This document shows positions 23,334-26,010 of a stretch of DNA of 26,010 bases, in pieces (position 1 is the first letter of the stretch; every line of letters starts with the position of its first letter). The stretch covers positions 1 through 26,010 of the forward strand of contig CAZQLE010000026.1 in assembly GCA_964593905.1 (NCBI GenBank), given 5' to 3'. The notes under the pieces are model-generated. The model searched no databases, was not told where the DNA came from, and saw only the letters and a list, made by a program, of their open reading frames with translations. The position numbers and the translations under genes were made by a program. This DNA comes from CAZQLE01 sp964593905. GTDB lineage: Bacteria; Chloroflexota; Anaerolineae; Anaerolineales; Anaerolineaceae.

Positions 23334-23972
23334 CTAAGGCAGCCATCCTCTTCTAACAATATCTAGCAATTTTTCGGTGTCCTGCTTCAGAATTTCATGA
23401 TCCACCGCATATAAGGGAGAAGTCTGGGGGATTCTATACTTGATACTGATATATTCTGACAGGGCAAAATTAAAAAAGGTCATCAGTAGAGAGAAGAAAT
23501 CCAGGTCGATATCCTTTCGGATCAGGCCGTTCTCCTGATATTTGCGGATAACATCGCTCATGAATTTCATTCTTTGCAGGGGTCTCTCTATGTTTTGCTG
23601 CCCGGAAACCTCGCTGCTCTGCTCGAAAGCTGCTTTAAATCTGAAGCGGATGGCCATCGGATATTCTTTTTCGATTTCGCTAAATGACAGGAAAAAATCC
23701 GCCCAATCTTGAAAGAAATCCTTTCCGGATTCATTTAGATACCGGACGAAGTTGGCCGCCACCAAGCTGTTGGCAAACTGGCAAAGGAAATTGTATAAAT
23801 CCAGCTTGCTCTCGAAATATCGATAAAAACTTCCTTTGGCCAGACCAAGCTTAGATATGATGCTGGATAGGGATGCGCTTTCGTAATCATTTAAAGCAAA
23901 TTCCTCAAAGCATGCATTAAGAATCTCTTTTCTTCTGTTTTCAGGAAGATTTAAAAAAGTCTTTTGGGGCAA
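23334..23972 (-). CDS. TetR-family transcriptional regulator
   Basis: A 212-residue TetR-type repressor. The N-terminal helix-turn-helix (about residues 10-58) includes RRKEILNACFEEFALNDYE, then SLSSIISKLGLAKGSFYRYFESKLDLY, the classic TetR recognition helix pattern with Gly-Ser-Phe-Tyr-Arg-Tyr-Phe. The remaining all-helical part should bind an unknown ligand. I chose the TTG start at 23972 because an AAGGAG site lies eight bases upstream and the family commonly begins MPQKTF; the frame is open to an ATG at 24023, but that codon lies in the operator. The gene is visibly AT-richer than its housekeeping neighbours. It is first in an operon with the methyltransferase-like gene and is probably autoregulated. 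Confidence 0.9.
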   Translation of the reverse strand: MPQKTFLNLPENRRKEILNACFEEFALNDYESASLSSIISKLGLAKGSFYRYFESKLDLYNFLCQFANSLVAANFVRYLNESGKDFFQDWADFFLSFSEIEKEYPMAIRFRFKAAFEQSSEVSGQQNIERPLQRMKFMSDVIRKYQENGLIRKDIDLDFFSLLMTFFNFALSEYISIKYRIPQTSPLYAVDHEILKQDTEKLLDIVRRGWLP

Positions 23973-23980
23973 GGCGATCA

Positions 23981-23986
23981 CTCCTT
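23981..23986 (-). promoter_or_regulatory. Ribosome binding site that fixes the tetR-type start
   Basis: AAGGAG on the minus strand, eight bases before the TTG at 23972. It decides for this rare start codon against the more distant ATG at 24023. Confidence 0.7.
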
Positions 23987-24005
23987 GATAAGCGACTGAT
24001 TGGAC

Positions 24006-24021
24006 GCGACCGATCGGTCGC
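24006..24021. promoter_or_regulatory. TetR-type operator palindrome
   Basis: GCGACCGATCGGTCGC, a perfect 16-bp palindrome of the GACCGA-TCGGTC kind bound by many TetR-family repressors. It begins four bases after the -10 hexamer and covers the predicted transcription start, an ideal place for autorepression. Confidence 0.8.
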
Positions 24022-24025
24022 ATTA

Positions 24026-24054
24026 ATAATACACAACTGGCTGCCTCATGTCAA
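24026..24054 (-). promoter_or_regulatory. Strong promoter of the tetR-methyltransferase operon
   Basis: Minus strand: a perfect TTGACA (24049-24054), 17-base spacer, and TATTAT (24026-24031, five of six). The palindromic operator lies directly downstream at the start site. Confidence 0.8.
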
Positions 24055-24063
24055 GGTCGAATA

Positions 24064-24105
24064 AAACAGAGCAGAGACTCACCGTGGCGAGTCTCTGCTC
24101 TGTTT
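24064..24105. terminator. Long hairpin upstream of the tetR-type promoter
   Basis: A perfect 17-bp stem (24064-24080 with 24089-24105) and an 8-base loop. On the minus strand it is followed by TTAT and lies just before the TTGACA of the tetR-type promoter; on the plus strand it ends in GTTT. It may shield the operon from read-through in either direction, though the T-runs are short. Confidence 0.5.
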
Positions 24106-24226
24106 ACCTTGAGCTGGAAACTGTTAGCGAACTCGGTCTATGACCCGAATCCTCACCCCCTCTTGTCCCCCTCCAGAATTGCAAAAACCGCAAGGCTCTT
24201 GGAGCTTGTCCGGTCCTGCCCACCAA

Positions 24227-24256
24227 GCGACTTCGCCAACTCGTTGGCGAAGTCGC
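24227..24256. repeat. 30-bp near-perfect palindrome
   Basis: GCGACTTCGCCAAC (24227-24240), two bases (TC), then its exact complement (24243-24256). Arms of 14 bp with almost no loop could form a cruciform or bind a dimeric protein; there is no T-run, so it is not a normal terminator. Confidence 0.7.
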
Positions 24257-24471
24257 CGGGCTACCAAAACAAAGCCCCGGTAAAGCCGGGCTTAAAGAGG
24301 GCGATACTGCTAATACGCTTCTTAAGGAGCCAGGTTTCACCCGCCTTGAGCGTTCTAGCCCGCGGACTGGCTCCCCGGGTGGATAAAGCCGAAGAAGCTC
24401 CTGGAAACTGGATAAGAACCAACTTGTTTACCTTGGTTTGGGCCCATTGCCCTTTTAATCCGCTCGATCAG

Positions 24472-24491
24472 TTAGCGGAAAGTAAAGTTAA
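24472..24491 (+). repeat. Right copy of the island-flanking inverted repeat
   Basis: TTAGCGGAAAGTAAAGTTAA, an inverted near-match to 21148-21163 and its flank (one mismatch in the 16-base core, then one indel). It lies about 45 bases before the tRNA-Arg 3' end. Confidence 0.5.
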
Positions 24492-24503
24492 TTTAAGAAA
24501 CAA

Positions 24504-24531
24504 AAAAGGCCGGTTAGAAAAACGGCCTTTT
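24504..24531 (-). terminator. Terminator after tRNA-Arg
   Basis: A 9-bp stem (24504-24512 with 24523-24531) and 10-base loop; on the minus strand it ends in six T. It begins seven bases after the tRNA 3' end. Confidence 0.85.
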
Positions 24532-24537
24532 CGAGTG

Positions 24538-24609
24538 CGCGCCCGCCGAGACTCGAACTCGGGCTTCTACCTCCGGAGGGTAGCGTGATATCCACTTCAC
24601 TACGGGCGC
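24538..24609 (-). tRNA. tRNA-Arg(CCG)
   Basis: A complete cloverleaf on the minus strand: acceptor GCGCCCG/CGGGCGC with discriminator G, D-stem GTGA/TCAC, anticodon stem CTACC/GGTAG with loop CTCCGGA (anticodon CCG, codon CGG), and T-arm CCGAG-TTCGAGT-CTCGG. It is 72 bases long and the 3' CCA is not encoded (GCGCAC follows), so it must be added by nucleotidyltransferase. A terminator follows. The accessory segment lies on its 3' side. Confidence 0.95.
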
Positions 24610-24661
24610 ATTGCGAAGAAGATTTTACCATAGTAGACCGGGGTTGAGAAGGATTTTGAAA

Positions 24662-25657
24662 TTAATGAAGGGCGGCCGAGACTGAACTGATTCTTTTGGA
24701 TAAGGCGGTCATTTCTGTGCGGATCAGTTGGATGATCTCCAGGTTGTTTTCTTCATTTCCAACACGTTGGAGCTGATTCTTTTTATGGGCCAGTTCTGCA
24801 CAAACTTGATAAAACCGTTTTTGATCATTTTGATTGGTGCGAAACCAGGCCCGGCTGCGGGCACGTACGGAACATGCCGAACGGTATTGCTCGGGAGTTA
24901 TGTTATTCAGTTCCAGTTCTTCTTTTAGATGTTTCTGCAGAAGCTGTTTTTCGTGATAAACCATGACGGTACAAAACAGTGCCATCAGCAGCCAGCCAAT
25001 CCAGTCCAAGCCGAGGGCTGCATATCGTCCCAAGCCGCTATCCAGAATGACGGTTAACAGGTTGTGAACTGCATGGGCCGAAACAGCCATCAGCCAGCCA
25101 GCCAACGGGGCTGCCCATCGCAGCAGTGGAATACGGGCCAGGCGGCCGGCTGCCAGACCAATGCCAAAAAAGGCTGTGTAAAAGGGATGCTGCCACCCAA
25201 CCAGGACAGTGCGAATAAACACCAGATCCCAGAAACCGGGCCAGCCATTTTCAGAAAATCCGTAATTGTAGATGTAAAAGGCGTTTTCTGTGGCTGCAAA
25301 ACCCAGGGCTGTGATGGCGGCATATACAATTCCATCCAAAATTGAATCGAACTCTTGATAGTAAATCATAAAAACCAGCAAGATTGCGGCACCTTTCAGG
25401 GTCTCTTCCACCAGGGGGGCAATCATCGAAGTTGTGGTAAATTCTGCGGCGGCTTCAGACCCGGTGAACAGCATGATGCCGATGCTTAACAGGGTGTTGA
25501 TAATAAAAGCACTTCCAGCTGCGATAAACGCCCCCCAGGTGAAGACGATCCCTAATAAGTGATAGGGCTCTTTTTCATAGCGGTCCATCCAGTAGATGAG
25601 GCCAGCAAATAGGAGCGCCGGCAGGAATCCCAAAAATATTGAAGCAATTAATCCCAT
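24662..25657 (-). CDS. PrsW-family intramembrane metalloprotease
   Basis: A 331-residue membrane protein with about eight hydrophobic segments. PrsW hallmarks are visible: a DRYEKEP motif near residue 25, EETLK with Glu84-Glu85 and Lys88, AATEN (Glu124, Asn125), His157 in GWQHPFYTAFF, and His195/His198 in SAHAVHNLL, the last residues being likely zinc ligands. PrsW of Bacillus cleaves an anti-sigma factor; no sigma/anti-sigma pair is nearby here, so the substrate is unknown. A charged cytoplasmic tail of about 100 residues follows the last helix. No Shine-Dalgarno is seen before the ATG; TAAAAT lies eight bases upstream. Confidence 0.88.
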   Translation of the reverse strand: MGLIASIFLGFLPALLFAGLIYWMDRYEKEPYHLLGIVFTWGAFIAAGSAFIINTLLSIGIMLFTGSEAAAEFTTTSMIAPLVEETLKGAAILLVFMIYYQEFDSILDGIVYAAITALGFAATENAFYIYNYGFSENGWPGFWDLVFIRTVLVGWQHPFYTAFFGIGLAAGRLARIPLLRWAAPLAGWLMAVSAHAVHNLLTVILDSGLGRYAALGLDWIGWLLMALFCTVMVYHEKQLLQKHLKEELELNNITPEQYRSACSVRARSRAWFRTNQNDQKRFYQVCAELAHKKNQLQRVGNEENNLEIIQLIRTEMTALSKRISSVSAALH

Positions 25658-25665
25658 GATTTTTT

Positions 25666-25671
25666 ATTTTA
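25666..25671 (-). promoter_or_regulatory. Possible -10 close to the prsW start
   Basis: TAAAAT (five of six) on the minus strand, eight bases before the ATG, in AT-rich DNA and without a ribosome site. A third possible leaderless arrangement in this window, but weaker because the region is AT-rich. Confidence 0.25.
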
Positions 25672-25692
25672 ATCGCAATTTTGAGAATTTTA

Positions 25693-25737
25693 GCAACAAT
25701 TCCCTTTGAATTTTAGTGTTTCAAAGGGAATTGTTGC
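25693..25737. repeat. Perfect 18-bp inverted repeat with 9-base loop
   Basis: GCAACAATTCCCTTTGAA (25693-25710) and its exact complement (25720-25737). It lies between the DUF2344 gene stop and the prsW start. It probably ends transcription of the upstream gene, though only a short AT-rich run follows instead of a clear T-tract. Confidence 0.65.
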
Positions 25738-25776
25738 GTGATGGTGGAAGGTGGTCTGTCAGGGAGAAATTGACCG

Positions 25777-26010
25777 TTAGGGGGCCATAATCAGTTCGGT
25801 GCGCACAAACCTGGCCGCGAAAGGTTCCAGCTCCAGGGCTGCCAACACTTCATCAGGTCGCCCTGTGGCGCCAGAGCGGGTTGCCAACCGCATTTTGAGC
25901 ACCGGATCATTCTGGCTGGTCTCGGCTTCGAGGGTGAGATCTTCAATCAAAGGTCGTAGATCATACTTTTTTCCGCGCCGCTCGCGCAAAATTTCGTCAG
26001 CGTTTAATAA
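25777..26010 (-). CDS. DUF2344 (TIGR03936) protein, C-terminal end only
   Basis: The frame is open to the window edge, so the start lies beyond 26010; about 77 C-terminal residues are visible. The pattern RRGKKYDLRPLIEDL, then RPDEVLAALELEP and a final FVRTELIM matches the end of the DUF2344 domain, which is found alone beside, or fused to, a radical-SAM protein in many Chloroflexota, Actinobacteria and Firmicutes. Its gene often neighbours rplU-rpmA or ribonuclease G, which cannot be checked here. Molecular function is unknown. The perfect inverted repeat at 25693-25737 follows its stop. Confidence 0.6.
   Translation of the reverse strand, partial: LLNADEILRERRGKKYDLRPLIEDLTLEAETSQNDPVLKMRLATRSGATGRPDEVLAALELEPFAARFVRTELIMAP

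Larger units (their letters stand above)
24106..24503. other. Non-coding stretch rich in inverted repeats
   Basis: About 400 bases without a believable gene; an open frame on the plus strand runs through it into the tRNA, but its protein has no family features. It holds a near-perfect 30-bp palindrome (24227-24256), a hairpin of AAGCCC-GG with CCGGGCTT (24272-24293), an inverted pair GGAGCCAG/CTGGCTCC (24326-24333 and 24367-24374), and a direct repeat TGTTTACCTTG at 24101 and 24425. It could be an unrecognised structured RNA or the decayed remains of mobile elements. Confidence 0.4.

Noticed and set aside
24109..24588. A 159-codon open frame on the plus strand.
   Set aside because: It runs into the tRNA-Arg gene on the opposite strand, has no family features and no good ribosome site.
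1..26010. CRISPR array, prophage or restriction/defence system.
   Set aside because: No regularly spaced repeats and no cas, phage-structural, restriction or toxin-antitoxin genes were seen.

Overview
The window looks like a stretch of chromosome from a Chloroflexota bacterium, most likely class Anaerolineae. This is inferred from gene content and style: Thr-Pro-rich tails on exported proteins (positions 2-745, and the C-terminus of the RodZ-like protein), a RodZ-like gene with rimO, a two-chain type methylmalonyl-CoA mutase with its epimerase, an F1 operon without F0 genes, a Rex repressor, and a tRNA without an encoded CCA. No rRNA or other decisive marker is present, so the assignment is moderate.

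Layout. 2-1288 (+): the 3' part of a Thr-Pro-rich exported protein and a CopD-like membrane protein. 1289-5597 (-): an operon of rodZ-like gene, rimO and a GT-C membrane glycosyltransferase. 5709-6221 (-): rplI with its own promoter and terminator. 6346-9130 (-): a CPA2 cation/proton antiporter, a small PII-like protein and a DUF1786 ASKHA-fold protein. 9336-11423 (+): methylmalonyl-CoA mutase large subunit and epimerase, closed by a terminator. 11534-17302 (+): a strong promoter, then atpA, atpG, atpD, atpC and an MreB-like gene, closed by a bidirectional terminator. 17303-20192 (-): rex, with a Rex-type operator in its own promoter, and a 730-residue lipoprotein of unknown function. 20301-21011 (-): a YugP-type membrane zinc protease. 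About 21148-24491: an accessory segment with an insertion sequence (broken by a 10-N assembly gap), an isoprenylcysteine-methyltransferase-like gene, an autoregulated TetR-type gene and a structured non-coding stretch; it ends beside tRNA-Arg(CCG). 24662-26010 (-): PrsW-type intramembrane protease and the 3' end of a DUF2344 gene.

How the parts relate. The core is housekeeping: F1-ATPase, ribosomal protein L9, S12 modification, NADH-responsive control by Rex, B12-dependent conversion between methylmalonyl-CoA and succinyl-CoA, and cell-shape proteins. The cell-shape genes carry the strongest anomaly. The MreB homologue has lost both acidic residues expected in its ATPase site (Glu to Gln132, Asp to Cys154), and the RodZ-like protein has two cytoplasmic HTH modules where one is usual. 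The AtpA protein has an insertion of roughly 40-50 residues. The antiporter has no C-terminal nucleotide-sensing domain but is followed by a PII-like gene, which suggests a small regulated transport system. No CRISPR array or recognised defence system was seen.
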